Shown here piece after piece: positions 24,869-33,387 of a stretch of 64,000 nt of DNA. Every line of letters starts with the position of its first letter. Position 1 is the first letter of the stretch. Below the pieces are notes generated by a model. The model saw only the letters and a program-made list of their open reading frames with translations. It made no database searches and had not been told where the DNA came from. The translations under genes and the position numbers were made by a program. The DNA is from Pseudomonadota bacterium (GTDB taxonomy: Bacteria; Desulfobacterota; Desulfovibrionia; Desulfovibrionales; Desulfovibrionaceae), in contig JAHIUW010000036.1 in assembly GCA_018816865.1 (NCBI GenBank), forward strand, positions 62,001-126,000, given 5' to 3'.

Positions 24869-25333
24869 TTACAACGCCTCGCTGTCCAAGAGGATGGTCA
24901 CCGGCCCCCAGTTGCTCAAGGAGACATCCATCATCTCTCCAAAGGCTCCGCTGCTCACGCGGCCGGGAAGCAATGCCTCAAAATCCTTCAGCAAGCGTTC
25001 ATACAAGTCTAACGCATCTTCGCCACCAGCAGCAAGGTGGAAGGACGGCCGGCGGCCTTTTCTGCAGTCCGCATACAAGGTGAACTGCGAAACAACCAAC
25101 AACTCGCCACCATAATCCCTGAGCGACAGGTTCAGCTTGCCCTCCCCGTCGGGGAAGATGCGCAGGTCCAAGACCTTGGCGAGCATCCTGTCCCACAACG
25201 GCGATCCGGGCAGCTCCACCCCGTCCTGGGACGAGAATCCCGCCAGCACCAACAATCCGGTGCCGATCCGCCCCACTGTGGTCCCGGCCACATCCACCTG
25301 GGCGGCAGTGACTCGTTGCAGGTGCAGACGCAC
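24869..25333 (-). CDS. dtd: D-aminoacyl-tRNA deacylase
   Basis: 154 residues, full length. Both DTD signatures are present: SQFTLYADCRKGRRPSF and, near the end, NWGPVTILLDS carrying the Gly-cisPro motif. Here Trp stands where Asp is most common (NDGP); that position is not catalytic. The enzyme hydrolyses D-amino acids and glycine mischarged on tRNA. It starts with GTG at 25333, one base after the queD stop, so it is translationally coupled. Confidence 0.93.
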   Translation of the reverse strand: MRLHLQRVTAAQVDVAGTTVGRIGTGLLVLAGFSSQDGVELPGSPLWDRMLAKVLDLRIFPDGEGKLNLSLRDYGGELLVVSQFTLYADCRKGRRPSFHLAAGGEDALDLYERLLKDFEALLPGRVSSGAFGEMMDVSLSNWGPVTILLDSEAL

Positions 25334-25334
25334 G

Positions 25335-25724
25335 CTAGTTCTCGAAATAGGTCGCGGACTGGCCCGGTTTTTCCGACACCGTCACCGAGGCCACGGCAAC
25401 GCCCGCTCCCGCGACTTTGGCGGCCAATCCCCGGTAGATATGCCTGGCCAGATTCTCCGAGGAGGGATTGCACGTGGTGAACGGCTCAACCTCGTTCAGG
25501 TGCCGGTGGTCCAACTCGGCAAGCACGGATTTCAAGTGCCCTCGCAGCTCCTTGAAGTCCATGAGCAACTCCGTGTCCGGGGTCAGCGTATCACCCTGTA
25601 CCGCCACCAGGACCCCGAAATTGTGGCCGTGCATGCGTTCGCACTTGCCCTCGTAATGCCGCAACTGGTGCGAGGCGGCAAAATCCTCGGTGATCTCAAG
25701 TCTCCACTTCCCTTTCTTGCTCAT
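25335..25724 (-). CDS. queD: 6-carboxytetrahydropterin synthase (QueD/PTPS family)
   Basis: 129 residues from the ATG at 25724. The zinc ligands are visible: His in FAASHQLRHYEG and the pair in CERMHGHNF; the catalytic Cys sits in the segment GKCERMHGH and the Asp-His pair in LDHRHLNE. The C-terminal SEKPGQSATYFEN carries the conserved Glu. QueD makes 6-carboxy-tetrahydropterin for queuosine. No other queuosine gene is in the window, so a tetrahydropterin role is also possible. A much longer reading from 25988 runs through the repeat element at 25799-25949 and is rejected. The Shine-Dalgarno (GGGGTAG) is weak. Confidence 0.88.
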   Translation of the reverse strand: MSKKGKWRLEITEDFAASHQLRHYEGKCERMHGHNFGVLVAVQGDTLTPDTELLMDFKELRGHLKSVLAELDHRHLNEVEPFTTCNPSSENLARHIYRGLAAKVAGAGVAVASVTVSEKPGQSATYFEN

Positions 25725-25798
25725 ATCGCTACCCCATATGGAAAAATAATTTCTTTGATCAACGAATCCGCCCTGATGATTTGCATACCAAGCTCCTG

Positions 25799-25949
25799 GG
25801 CGATTCAAAACGTGCCGGATGCCAAGCGCGGCGGGGTGCGTCGGACCGAATCGCATCACCCTCTGCCCTCTGCCGCATCCCCGCTCCTGCCTCGGAGGCG
25901 ATTCAAAATGTGCCGGATGCCAGGCGCGGTGGGATGCGCCGGACCGAAT
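25799..25949. repeat. Two 53-bp imperfect direct repeats between dnaE and queD
   Basis: The 53-mer at 25799-25851 recurs at 25897-25949 with five differences, all of them transitions. Each copy begins GGCGATTCAAAA; a near-inverted version (TTTTCAATCGCC, one mismatch) lies at 26008-26019, just past the dnaE stop. Start-to-start spacing is 98 bp, not a multiple of three, so this is not a coding repeat. It could be a REP- or MITE-like dispersed element. The 297-base gap 25725-26021 holds nothing else recognisable. Confidence 0.75.
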
Positions 25950-26021
25950 ACTATCAAAACATAGATGAGGGTCGGCGCAGCCTGCCACAACGAAGCAGAC
26001 GGTGTTTTTTCAATCGCCCCG

Positions 26022-29000
26022 TCACAACGTTTCGATCTTCTTCCAGAATTCACGGCAGGCACTGACCTTGTACTGCGGTCCCAGGGCCAGCTTGCAGCTG
26101 AATCCGTCCACCACGAGCCAGAGATGGACCTCGGTCTTGCCGGGGAATCCCGCCAGGACATCCTTGAGCCGATCCATGCCGCCGTTGTCCAAGGCCCTGG
26201 CCGACAGATGCAGATTCACCGGCAGGGTGTTGGCGGACAGGGCCTCTGTCAGGATCTTCACCTCCTCCAGGATCAGCTTGGCGCGCTTGGGCATGCCTTC
26301 TTCCTGCGGCAAGCCCCCATCCCGGTCGCTGACCCGGGCCACCAGGAGCAGCGGCTCGTCCCGGTCAATGATCTCCTTGACCTCGGGCCAGGCCCGGGGA
26401 AAGACGGTCAGCTCACCGCTGCCCACCAGATCCTCGACCTCCAGAAAGGCCATCTTGTCGCCCTTCTTGGTGATGATCTCCTTGCGCCCGGTGACGATGA
26501 CCGCGGTGCGGACCTCGGCCTCGTTGGGATAGTCGGCGGCCTCCTGAAGATTGACCAGATTCATGCGCCGCATCTCGTGCCGGTAGGTGAGCAGAGGATG
26601 GCTGGACAGGAAGAAGCCCAGGACCTCCTTTTCCAGGTGCAACTTTTCATCGTCGCTCCACTCTTCGCTCACGGCCCCCTCGAGCTGCAGCCCGAGTCCC
26701 GGCAGGGACGGCCGCTCCATGCCCGTCATGCCCAACAGCGACATCTGACCGCTGTCGCGATCCTTGGCGCGCTTCTGGGCCTGGCCCACGACCTTGTCCA
26801 GACCATCCACCAGCAAGGCGCGCGGCACCCCCAGGCAGTCCATGGCCCCGGCCTTGATCAGGTTCTCAAGGACGCGCTTGGTGACCTTGCGCAGGCTGAC
26901 CCGCTCGCACAGGTCCAGCAGACTCTTGAAGGGGCCCTCCTCCTGACGCGCGGCCACAATCTCGCGTATGGCCTCGTCGCCCACGGTCTTCACGGCCGCC
27001 AGCCCGAAGATGACCTTGCTTTCCTCGGGCACGGTAAAGTGTCGCATGGAGCGGTTTATGTCCGGAATCAGGACCTCGATGTCCATGTCACGACAGGAGT
27101 TGATGTATTTCAACAGCTTGTCCGTGTTCGAGACTTCCGAAGTAATCATCGCGGCCATGAATTCCGTGGGATAATGGGTCTTCAGATAGGCCGTATGATA
27201 GGAGATCAGGGCATAGGCGGCGGAGTGCGACTTGTTGAAGCCGTAGGCCGCGAACATCTCCATCAGGTCGAAGATCTCCTTGGCCTTTTCCTTGCTCACG
27301 TCGTTTTCGGACGCACCTTTGTAGAACACCGCGCGCTGCTCGGCCATGGCCTCGGCATTCTTCTTGCCCATGGCGCGCCGCAAGAGATCCGCGCCGCCCA
27401 GGGTGTAGCGGGCCACGACCTGGGCGATCTTCATGACCTGTTCCTGATAGACGATGACGCCGTAAGTGTCCCTGAGCACGGGCTCCAGCGAGGGCAACGG
27501 ATAGATGACCGGGACCTCGCCGTGCTTGCGCTTGATGAACTCGTCCACCATGCCCGAGCCCAGCGGTCCGGGGCGGTACAGGGCAAGCATGGCGATGACG
27601 TCGTCGAAACAGGAGGGCCGCAGCATGCGCAGGTACTTGCGCATGCCATCGGATTCCACCTGGAAGATGCCGTCGGTGTCACCCCGGGAATAGAGCTCGT
27701 AGGTGGCCTTGTCGTCCAAGGCCAGGGTGTCCAGGTCCGGGACGTCCTTGCCCTGCTCGGCGATGATATCCAGGGTGTCCTGGATCACGGTCATGGTTCG
27801 CAGGCCCAGAAAGTCGAACTTGACCAGCCCGATCTTCTCCACCAGCTTCATGTCGAACTGGGTGACGATTTCACCCTTTTTCCCGCGGTACAAGGGCAGA
27901 TATTCGTTCATCGGCCCATCGGAGATGACCACGCCCGCAGCGTGGGTCGAGGCATGACGATGCATGCCCTCCAGACGACGAGAGACATCGATGAGCTTGG
28001 CCACCCGGGAGTCGTCGCGCATCATCTGGCCCAGCTCGGGCTCCATCTCCAGGGCCTTGGAGATGGTCATCCCCAACTCGTCGGGGATCAGCTTGGCGAT
28101 CTTATCGGTCTCGGCAAAGGTCATCCCCAGGGCCCGGCCCACGTCGCGCACCACGGCCTTGGCCTTCATGGTGCCGAAGGTGGTGATCTGGGCCACGGAG
28201 TCTTCGCCGTACTTCTCGGCTGTGTAGCGGATGACCTCGGTCCGCCGGCGCTCGCAGAAGTCCACATCGATGTCCGGCATGGACACGCGCTCGGGATTCA
28301 GAAAGCGCTCGAACAACAGGTTGTACGGCAGGGGGTCCAGGTTGGTGATCTTCAGGGCATAGGCCACCAGCGACCCGGCGGCGGAACCGCGCCCCGGCCC
28401 GACGGGGATCCCGTTGTTCTTGGCCCAGTTGATGAAGTCCTGCACGATGAGGAAATACCCGGGGAAGCCCATCTCCAGGATGACCTTCAGTTCCAGCTCC
28501 AACCGCTCCCAGTAGACCTGCTCGTCCACCTCGTAGGGCATGTTCTCCAGGCGTTCCGTCAGGCCTTGACGGGCCAGATCGCACATCTCGTCGCCCAGGG
28601 TCTTGCCCTCGTCCACCTCGTAGACCGGGAAAAAATACTCCCCCATGGGGATTTCGACATTGCACGCTTCCGCGATGCGCACGGTGTTGGCGATAGCCTC
28701 GGGGCAATCGGCGAACTCGCGGATCATCTCCTCGGGCGAGCGATAATACAGCTGCCGGGTGTCCAGACGCATGCGCTTCACGTCATCCACGCAGGCGTTG
28801 GTCTGCACGCAGAGCAGAATGTCGTGGGCCTCGGCGTCGTCGGCGGTCAGGTAATGACAGTCGTTGGTGGCCACCAGGGGCAGATCCGTGGCCCGGGCCA
28901 GCTCCTGCAACTGCTGATTGGCACGGATCTGGTCGGCGATACCGTTGGCCTGCAGCTCGATGTAGAACCGTCCCGGAAAGATGGACTCGTACTCCCGGGC

Positions 29001-29474
29001 GGTGGCGATGCCCGCGCCCATGCCCTTGTCCAGCAGGTCACGCACCACCTGCCCCTGCAGGCAGCCCGACAGGGCGATCAGCCCCTCGCTGTACTTACGC
29101 AACACGTCTAGGGACACCCTGGGCTTGTAGTAGAAGCCGTTCAGGTAGCCTTCGGTGACGATCTTGGTCAGGTTCTTGTAACCGAGCAGATTCTGGGCCA
29201 GCAGCACCAGGTGATAGCGCCGCCTGGCGTTCTCGCCTTCCTTGACGTTGTGATCGCCCAGGGAAACGTAAATCTCCGAGCCGATGATGGGCTTGATCCC
29301 GTGCTGCTTGGCTGTCAGATAGAACTTGGCGGCCCCATACATGCTGCCGTGGTCGGTGATGCAGGCGGCAGGCATCCCAAAGCCCTTGGCCGTGGAGCAG
29401 AGGTCGTCAAGACGGATGGCGCCGTCCAGCAGGCTGTATTCCGTATGACAGTGCAAATGAACAAAATCAGGCAT
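26022..29474 (-). CDS. dnaE: DNA polymerase III alpha subunit
   Basis: 1150 residues, typical DnaE length. The N-terminal PHP domain (about 5-270) starts FVHLHCHTEYSLLDGAI; the polymerase acidic motif is PDIDVDFCERRR (about 395-405); the finger segment FNKSHSAAYALISYHTAYLK and the helix-hairpin-helix/OB region (about 830-1060, with VTGRKEIITKKGDKMAF) are in order. It is the replicative polymerase catalytic chain. ATG at 29474 has AGGAGG about 13 bases upstream. Its 3' end is followed by the repeat element and queD. Confidence 0.97.
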   Translation of the reverse strand: MPDFVHLHCHTEYSLLDGAIRLDDLCSTAKGFGMPAACITDHGSMYGAAKFYLTAKQHGIKPIIGSEIYVSLGDHNVKEGENARRRYHLVLLAQNLLGYKNLTKIVTEGYLNGFYYKPRVSLDVLRKYSEGLIALSGCLQGQVVRDLLDKGMGAGIATAREYESIFPGRFYIELQANGIADQIRANQQLQELARATDLPLVATNDCHYLTADDAEAHDILLCVQTNACVDDVKRMRLDTRQLYYRSPEEMIREFADCPEAIANTVRIAEACNVEIPMGEYFFPVYEVDEGKTLGDEMCDLARQGLTERLENMPYEVDEQVYWERLELELKVILEMGFPGYFLIVQDFINWAKNNGIPVGPGRGSAAGSLVAYALKITNLDPLPYNLLFERFLNPERVSMPDIDVDFCERRRTEVIRYTAEKYGEDSVAQITTFGTMKAKAVVRDVGRALGMTFAETDKIAKLIPDELGMTISKALEMEPELGQMMRDDSRVAKLIDVSRRLEGMHRHASTHAAGVVISDGPMNEYLPLYRGKKGEIVTQFDMKLVEKIGLVKFDFLGLRTMTVIQDTLDIIAEQGKDVPDLDTLALDDKATYELYSRGDTDGIFQVESDGMRKYLRMLRPSCFDDVIAMLALYRPGPLGSGMVDEFIKRKHGEVPVIYPLPSLEPVLRDTYGVIVYQEQVMKIAQVVARYTLGGADLLRRAMGKKNAEAMAEQRAVFYKGASENDVSKEKAKEIFDLMEMFAAYGFNKSHSAAYALISYHTAYLKTHYPTEFMAAMITSEVSNTDKLLKYINSCRDMDIEVLIPDINRSMRHFTVPEESKVIFGLAAVKTVGDEAIREIVAARQEEGPFKSLLDLCERVSLRKVTKRVLENLIKAGAMDCLGVPRALLVDGLDKVVGQAQKRAKDRDSGQMSLLGMTGMERPSLPGLGLQLEGAVSEEWSDDEKLHLEKEVLGFFLSSHPLLTYRHEMRRMNLVNLQEAADYPNEAEVRTAVIVTGRKEIITKKGDKMAFLEVEDLVGSGELTVFPRAWPEVKEIIDRDEPLLLVARVSDRDGGLPQEEGMPKRAKLILEEVKILTEALSANTLPVNLHLSARALDNGGMDRLKDVLAGFPGKTEVHLWLVVDGFSCKLALGPQYKVSACREFWKKIETL

Positions 29475-29851
29475 GTGGCTCGGGGATCCTCCTGGGGTTG
29501 GCGGGCCGGGCTCGGCCTCCCACAGGGAGTAGCAGAAAAAGCCCAGGGGGCCAATATCGCCCTCGGCCTCTAGCTCGGCGTTCTGGACTAAAGAATCATC
29601 ATTTCAGATAGATAAACAAACAAAAGATCCTTCACCCTAAGACCGCTCCTCGATCCCGTTGCCCCAGGCCTGACCCAGATACGGGACAGGGGCACACCCA
29701 GGCGGAGCGGACAATATACACCTCGGTCGGACAGCGGCGGTGCGTCGCGCAGATCTTCCCGCTCCAGGTCCCCAAAACTCAGGCCGCCCCATAAAAAGAC
29801 CCCGCTCCGTTACACAACGAAGCGGGGCCAAAAAACAGGATTCATCCTGCA
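29475..29851. other. 377-base gap between the CMP-sugar gene and dnaE
   Basis: It holds the terminator of the minus-strand CMP-sugar cluster (29793-29827) and, nearer dnaE, an AT-rich stretch (about 29590-29640). On the minus strand that stretch offers TTGTTT-N17-GATGAT as a weak sigma-70 candidate for dnaE. No gene is seen. Confidence 0.5.
29793..29827 (-). terminator. Terminator of the cupin-SDR-cytidylyltransferase operon
   Basis: Plus-strand CCCCGCTCCGTT (29800-29811), loop ACAC, AACGAAGCGGGG (29816-29827): 12 pairs with one wobble or mismatch. On the minus strand it is followed by T5 (29797-29793). It lies 25 bases past the cytidylyltransferase stop. Confidence 0.85.
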
Positions 29852-30616
29852 TCAATCATCGTAGGGTGTGCCTGATTCAGTAAAACCGTGATCCTTCAAC
29901 CAATTGATGGACATGTCCAGCTGCCAGCGTTCATCGATGTCGCAGCCGTCGCCGTTGACCACGGGCAGGATATTCTGGCCCATCCAGCGCTGGGGCAAGA
30001 GCCCCTCGGCCATGTTGGCCAGACATTTTCCCCGGCACACGGAATGGCTCATGTCCGCAAAATAGGCAGTCCCCTGACTCCTGCGATCACAGGAGAGGGT
30101 CTTGGGATCGCCCAGGGCCTCGAAGGGCACAAAGGGATTCAGATAACCACTATCACCCAGCTTTCTGGCACGGAGCGGGCTGTACATGTCGAACACCGAA
30201 ACCGTCACTGCGGAATCCGCCTCGGGGTTAGCCTCGAGTTTCTCCACGCCCTCGTCGATGAGGGCAGCGTTGATGGTCACGGCATTACACATCAGCACCA
30301 CCACATAGTCCGGTTCGCGACCCAATCTGGAGGATGCCTCGAAATAGGCATGCTCCAGGGCGTCCTCGAACAGCGCCTCATCGGTGCACAGCTCGGCAGG
30401 ACGCTCGATGACGTCCAGCCCCATGCCCTGGGCCGCCTCAATGATCGCCTCGTGGTCCGTGGACACGAAGATGCGGTCCACGAATCTGGAATTTTGGGCC
30501 GCCATGATGGGATAGGAATACGCGGGACGGCCAAGGATAGTCATGGAGTTCTTGCCCGGAAACCCGGATGAACCCTTGCGCCCCAGAAGCAAGGCGATGG
30601 TCGTCTTGTCGCTCAT
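29852..30616 (-). CDS. Acylneuraminate-type cytidylyltransferase
   Basis: 254 residues of the NeuA/PseF/KdsB fold. The N-terminal nucleotide loop is LLLGRKGSSGFPGKNSMTI; FVSTDHEAIIEAAQ and a Mg-binding region follow, and DPKTLSCDRRSQG replaces the usual acceptor-binding part. It should activate a 2-keto acid sugar with CTP to give a CMP-sugar. The start overlaps the SDR stop (ATGA). Together with the SDR and cupin genes it looks like a short pathway for a nonulosonate or related keto-sugar, possibly for flagellin or O-chain decoration. The exact sugar cannot be read from sequence. Confidence 0.8.
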   Translation of the reverse strand: MSDKTTIALLLGRKGSSGFPGKNSMTILGRPAYSYPIMAAQNSRFVDRIFVSTDHEAIIEAAQGMGLDVIERPAELCTDEALFEDALEHAYFEASSRLGREPDYVVVLMCNAVTINAALIDEGVEKLEANPEADSAVTVSVFDMYSPLRARKLGDSGYLNPFVPFEALGDPKTLSCDRRSQGTAYFADMSHSVCRGKCLANMAEGLLPQRWMGQNILPVVNGDGCDIDERWQLDMSINWLKDHGFTESGTPYDD

Positions 30617-31344
30617 AACATGCCTCCGTTGACGTCAAGGCAGGCCCCAGTGATGTAGGCCGCCGCATCGCTACACAAAAACAGAATCGGACCGACCTGG
30701 TCGGCCACAGTGGCTACCCGCCCCATGGGAATCTTGGCCTCCAGAACAGCGATTTCTGCTGGGGTCATGGACTCGCGCAGCATGTCCGTCATGGTCTGGC
30801 TCGGACAATGGGCATTTATGTTCACCCCGTGGGCTGCTGCCTCGAAGGCCAGCTGCCGGGTAAGACCGATGAGCCCGGCCTTGCTGGCGACATAATGGAC
30901 CCCGCTGACAACGCTGCGGTGCCGCCCGGCAATGGAAGAGATGTTCACGATCTTGCCGGTCTTTCTGGGCACCATGCGCGCCAGGGCCTCCCGGCAAAGC
31001 AAAAATGCCGCCCCTAGGTTGACGTCCAGCACGCTATCCCATTCGTCCTTGCCGATCTCCTGATTGACCTTGCAAAAATTGATGGCAGCGGAGTTGACCA
31101 AGATGTCCAACGGAGCCATGGCATCGATGGCAGCAAAAGCCGCTTTGACCTGGGCCTCGTCCGTCAGGTCTGCAGCCAAGTGCTGGGCTGCGTCCAGGCC
31201 TTGCCCCGGCTTTCGCGACAGGTAAAAAACACGGGCTCCGGCACTGAGCAGTTCTTCCACCACCGCCTTGCCGATGCCCCGGCTTCCGCCGACCACCAGT
31301 GCCGTCTGCCCGGAAAAGTCAAATCTGATATTCTTGAATCCCAT
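30613..31344 (-). CDS. Short-chain dehydrogenase/reductase
   Basis: 243 residues, classical SDR. The cofactor loop is [12 protein letters not shown] (about 16-27), the NSAA motif follows, Ser is in NISSIAGRH and the catalytic pair is in YVASK; the substrate loop and C-terminal ITGACLDVNGG resemble FabG. Its place between a cupin and a CMP-sugar synthase indicates a sugar oxidoreductase rather than a fatty-acid reductase; the true fabG is at 61039. It ends on the start codon of the cytidylyltransferase gene. Confidence 0.88.
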   Translation of the reverse strand: MGFKNIRFDFSGQTALVVGGSRGIGKAVVEELLSAGARVFYLSRKPGQGLDAAQHLAADLTDEAQVKAAFAAIDAMAPLDILVNSAAINFCKVNQEIGKDEWDSVLDVNLGAAFLLCREALARMVPRKTGKIVNISSIAGRHRSVVSGVHYVASKAGLIGLTRQLAFEAAAHGVNINAHCPSQTMTDMLRESMTPAEIAVLEAKIPMGRVATVADQVGPILFLCSDAAAYITGACLDVNGGML

Positions 31345-31347
31345 GCC

Positions 31348-31776
31348 CTACTCCGCGTAAACGTGATTGACATCAGGCCGGGTGATGGCAAAGCGGATGG
31401 CGGGTTTGTCGCCCACACATCTGATCTTGTGCTTCACGCCCTGGGGCACGGTGACAATGTCCCCAGTACTCACACGGCGGTTGCCCTCGCCATCGATAAA
31501 CCATTCCCACTCGCCTTCCATGATGACCCAACACTCGTGCGCGTCAGGATGAAAATGCAAACGATTGCCCTCACCAGGCAGTTGCTGAATCAGCACTCCG
31601 CCGAACACATCATTATAAACCAGACGCACTGCCCAGGACCCTTCGCCCATCTCTTTCTTGATGGCGGCAAGATTGGTGACAGGCACGTTTTCAAAGGTCT
31701 TCAGGACAGTCTTCTCGACTCCGTCGTCTTTGAGGACACGGGCAACATCGTCATCGTGGCGTTCTTCATTGGACAT
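31348..31776 (-). CDS. Cupin-domain protein
   Basis: 142 residues. The cupin metal-binding motif 1 is seen in NRLHFHPDAHECWVIMEGE and motif 2 in VPQGVKHKIRC, giving three His and one Glu as ligands. The ATG at 31776 has GGAG 7 bases upstream; a TTG one codon earlier is less likely. It is the first gene of the cupin-SDR-cytidylyltransferase operon, three bases from the SDR. Cupins in such clusters can be epimerases, isomerases or dioxygenases; none can be chosen here. Confidence 0.82.
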   Translation of the reverse strand: MSNEERHDDDVARVLKDDGVEKTVLKTFENVPVTNLAAIKKEMGEGSWAVRLVYNDVFGGVLIQQLPGEGNRLHFHPDAHECWVIMEGEWEWFIDGEGNRRVSTGDIVTVPQGVKHKIRCVGDKPAIRFAITRPDVNHVYAE

Positions 31777-31925
31777 CAATATTCTCCTTTTCAGCCTCGT
31801 CTGCCAATAATTCCGTTGAACATAATGAAGGGATTCGTAATAGGGATGAGACTCTATTCTTCCCGCGCGGATGGTGTCAACCGGGCCTTGCCCCCCTGGA
31901 ACAGGCAGGCTATGGCGACCAGGTC

Positions 31926-32526
31926 ATGGCAGAGCGTTATCCCATCCCCTCCACCGCCCAACGACAGGAGGACTCCATCAAACGCAGCCGCTTCAACGTC
32001 AGCGCGGCTCATGCCCCGGACGCTGAAACAGCCAAGGCCTTCATCAATGATATCCGTGCCGAATTTCCCGACACCACCCTCAATTGCTGGGCCTTTGCCA
32101 CCGGGCGATACCCGCACCGTGGGCATGAGCGATGACGGCGAACCCCATGGCACAGCCGGACGGCCCATGTTGCACGCCCTGATTCATTCGGGAGTGAGTG
32201 AAATAGTGGTGGTTACGCGCTATTATGGTGGAATTAAGCTGGGCACCGGCGAGCTGACCCGCACCTATTCGGGCATGGTGACGAAAGTCATGGAAGAGTT
32301 GCCGCGCTCCGAAAGGGTGGAGACCGTGTGCCTAAGGGTGGAATTCGCTTATCAGGCTGTAACCCTGGCCAAACGACTCTTCCCGGACTTTGAAGCCAAG
32401 GTAGTGGATGAGAGTTACGGAGAGAGCGTGATCTATGTGCTGGAGCTGCCAGACGAGCAGGCTGTCCCGCTTTCGGCGGCACTCATCGAATTGACCGACG
32501 GGCGGGCCGTCATCACCCCTGAATAG
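31926..32526 (+). pseudogene. yigZ: YigZ/IMPACT family protein, frameshifted
   Basis: Two frames together give one YigZ. The first (31926 to about 32105) reads IKRSRFNVSAAHAPDAETAK, then NCWAFATG and runs to a stop at 32133. The second (from about 32107) continues with RTVGMSDDGEPHGTAGRPML, IVVVTRYYGGIKLGTGEL and a normal C-terminus. A +1 shift at about base 32106 joins them. The conserved SDDGEP...GTAG and YYGG..LG motifs are intact, so the loss is recent, a sequencing error, or a real recoding site. YigZ proteins are related to the IMPACT translation regulator. The promoter lies in the 149-base divergent gap with the cupin gene. Confidence 0.75.
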
Positions 32527-32570
32527 AACGCATGTTCCTATTCCCAACAGGGCTAGCTGGCATCAGCTGA

Positions 32571-32972
32571 CTAACCTGCACGACTAAAAATACGGCAGGC
32601 GAGATAGGATATTGTCATGATGGCACCTGTAATCAGGCTCAAGCCGATGACAAAGGGGATCTCCTGACACCACGAATATCCATAGGGCATGCCATAGTAG
32701 CTCTGATTGACGATGCGCTCCATAACTACAGTAAAAGCCTCGACCCAAATGAGCTGAGCCCAAAAGACCCTCCAGAACAGCCACTTCAGGCTTCGTTCCC
32801 CACGCTGGCTTATTGTCATCAGAAAAAGACCGAACAAAATCGGCCCAAAAAACAGAATCCTCCACCGCAATAGACCATCCACGCTATCACTGTGACGCCA
32901 GACATCCAATGGAACCTCGATGAACCACAACCAGAAATCATAGTGTTCCCAATCACATGGCAGATACATCAT
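32571..32972 (-). CDS. Small integral membrane protein, unknown
   Basis: About 133 residues from the ATG pair at 32972/32969, which overlaps the stop of the gene before it. Three to four hydrophobic segments are visible: ILFFGPILFGLFLMTIS, WLFWRVFWAQLIWVEAF and IPFVIGLSLITGAIMTISYL. It is rich in Trp and Phe. No family is recognised. A longer reading to 33080 has no support. The patch 32560-33380 is visibly poorer in GC than its surroundings, so the gene is probably acquired. Confidence 0.5.
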   Translation of the reverse strand: MMYLPCDWEHYDFWLWFIEVPLDVWRHSDSVDGLLRWRILFFGPILFGLFLMTISQRGERSLKWLFWRVFWAQLIWVEAFTVVMERIVNQSYYGMPYGYSWCQEIPFVIGLSLITGAIMTISYLACRIFSRAG

Positions 32973-33223
32973 TACTCTTTTCTTTCTCCTCCCTTGGCGG
33001 TTTGGTGCTGTTCCGGTGGAATCGCTCCGATATGGCGCCTGAACTCGACCTTGCCTTTTTGACCAAGCCTGAACCCCCAATCGTTTACAACGATCTCGTT
33101 GGCACTGGCTGAAATCGACGTTCCCGCCCCAGACACAAACTCGGCCTGCCCGCTGGAATTCGTACCCCTCTTTGTGATAGCAGCAACGTCCTCAGCCCTA
33201 GGCCATTCATCGTCTCCCAACAC
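32972..33223 (-). CDS. Hypothetical protein, possibly the tail of a larger lost gene
   Basis: 83 residues from GTG at 33223. The same frame stays open to 33307 without a good start and reads RLCYIGPQASDWADRG before it, which looks protein-like, so the gene may be N-terminally truncated. The body contains VSGAGTSISASANEIVVNDW and a basic end (KGGERKE). No domain is recognised. It is coupled to the membrane protein downstream (stop and start overlap), so the two may be a functional pair. Same AT-richer patch; likely horizontal origin. Confidence 0.35.
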   Translation of the reverse strand: MLGDDEWPRAEDVAAITKRGTNSSGQAEFVSGAGTSISASANEIVVNDWGFRLGQKGKVEFRRHIGAIPPEQHQTAKGGERKE

Positions 33224-33387
33224 CCTCCAGCCATTGATCGTCCTGCCTCTATCTGCCCAATCCGATGCCTGCGGGCCAATATAGCATAGTCTGTACAGTT
33301 CATAGCGCTAAATATTCCTCAATTCCAGTGCTCTTTATTCAACATTCAACGAGCCTATTCCTTTCGACCGCGCTTGAGCAGAGATGA

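Noticed and set aside
25725-25988. N-terminal extension of queD and a 94-codon plus-strand ORF (25781-26065) over the repeats
   Set aside because: Both run through the repeat element; the two repeat copies are 98 bp apart and so in different frames, which argues against a coding repeat.
25965-29111. 1048-codon plus-strand ORF opposite dnaE
   Set aside because: It is the antisense shadow of dnaE in GC-rich DNA; His/Gly/Leu-rich with no family resemblance, whereas dnaE is complete on the other strand.
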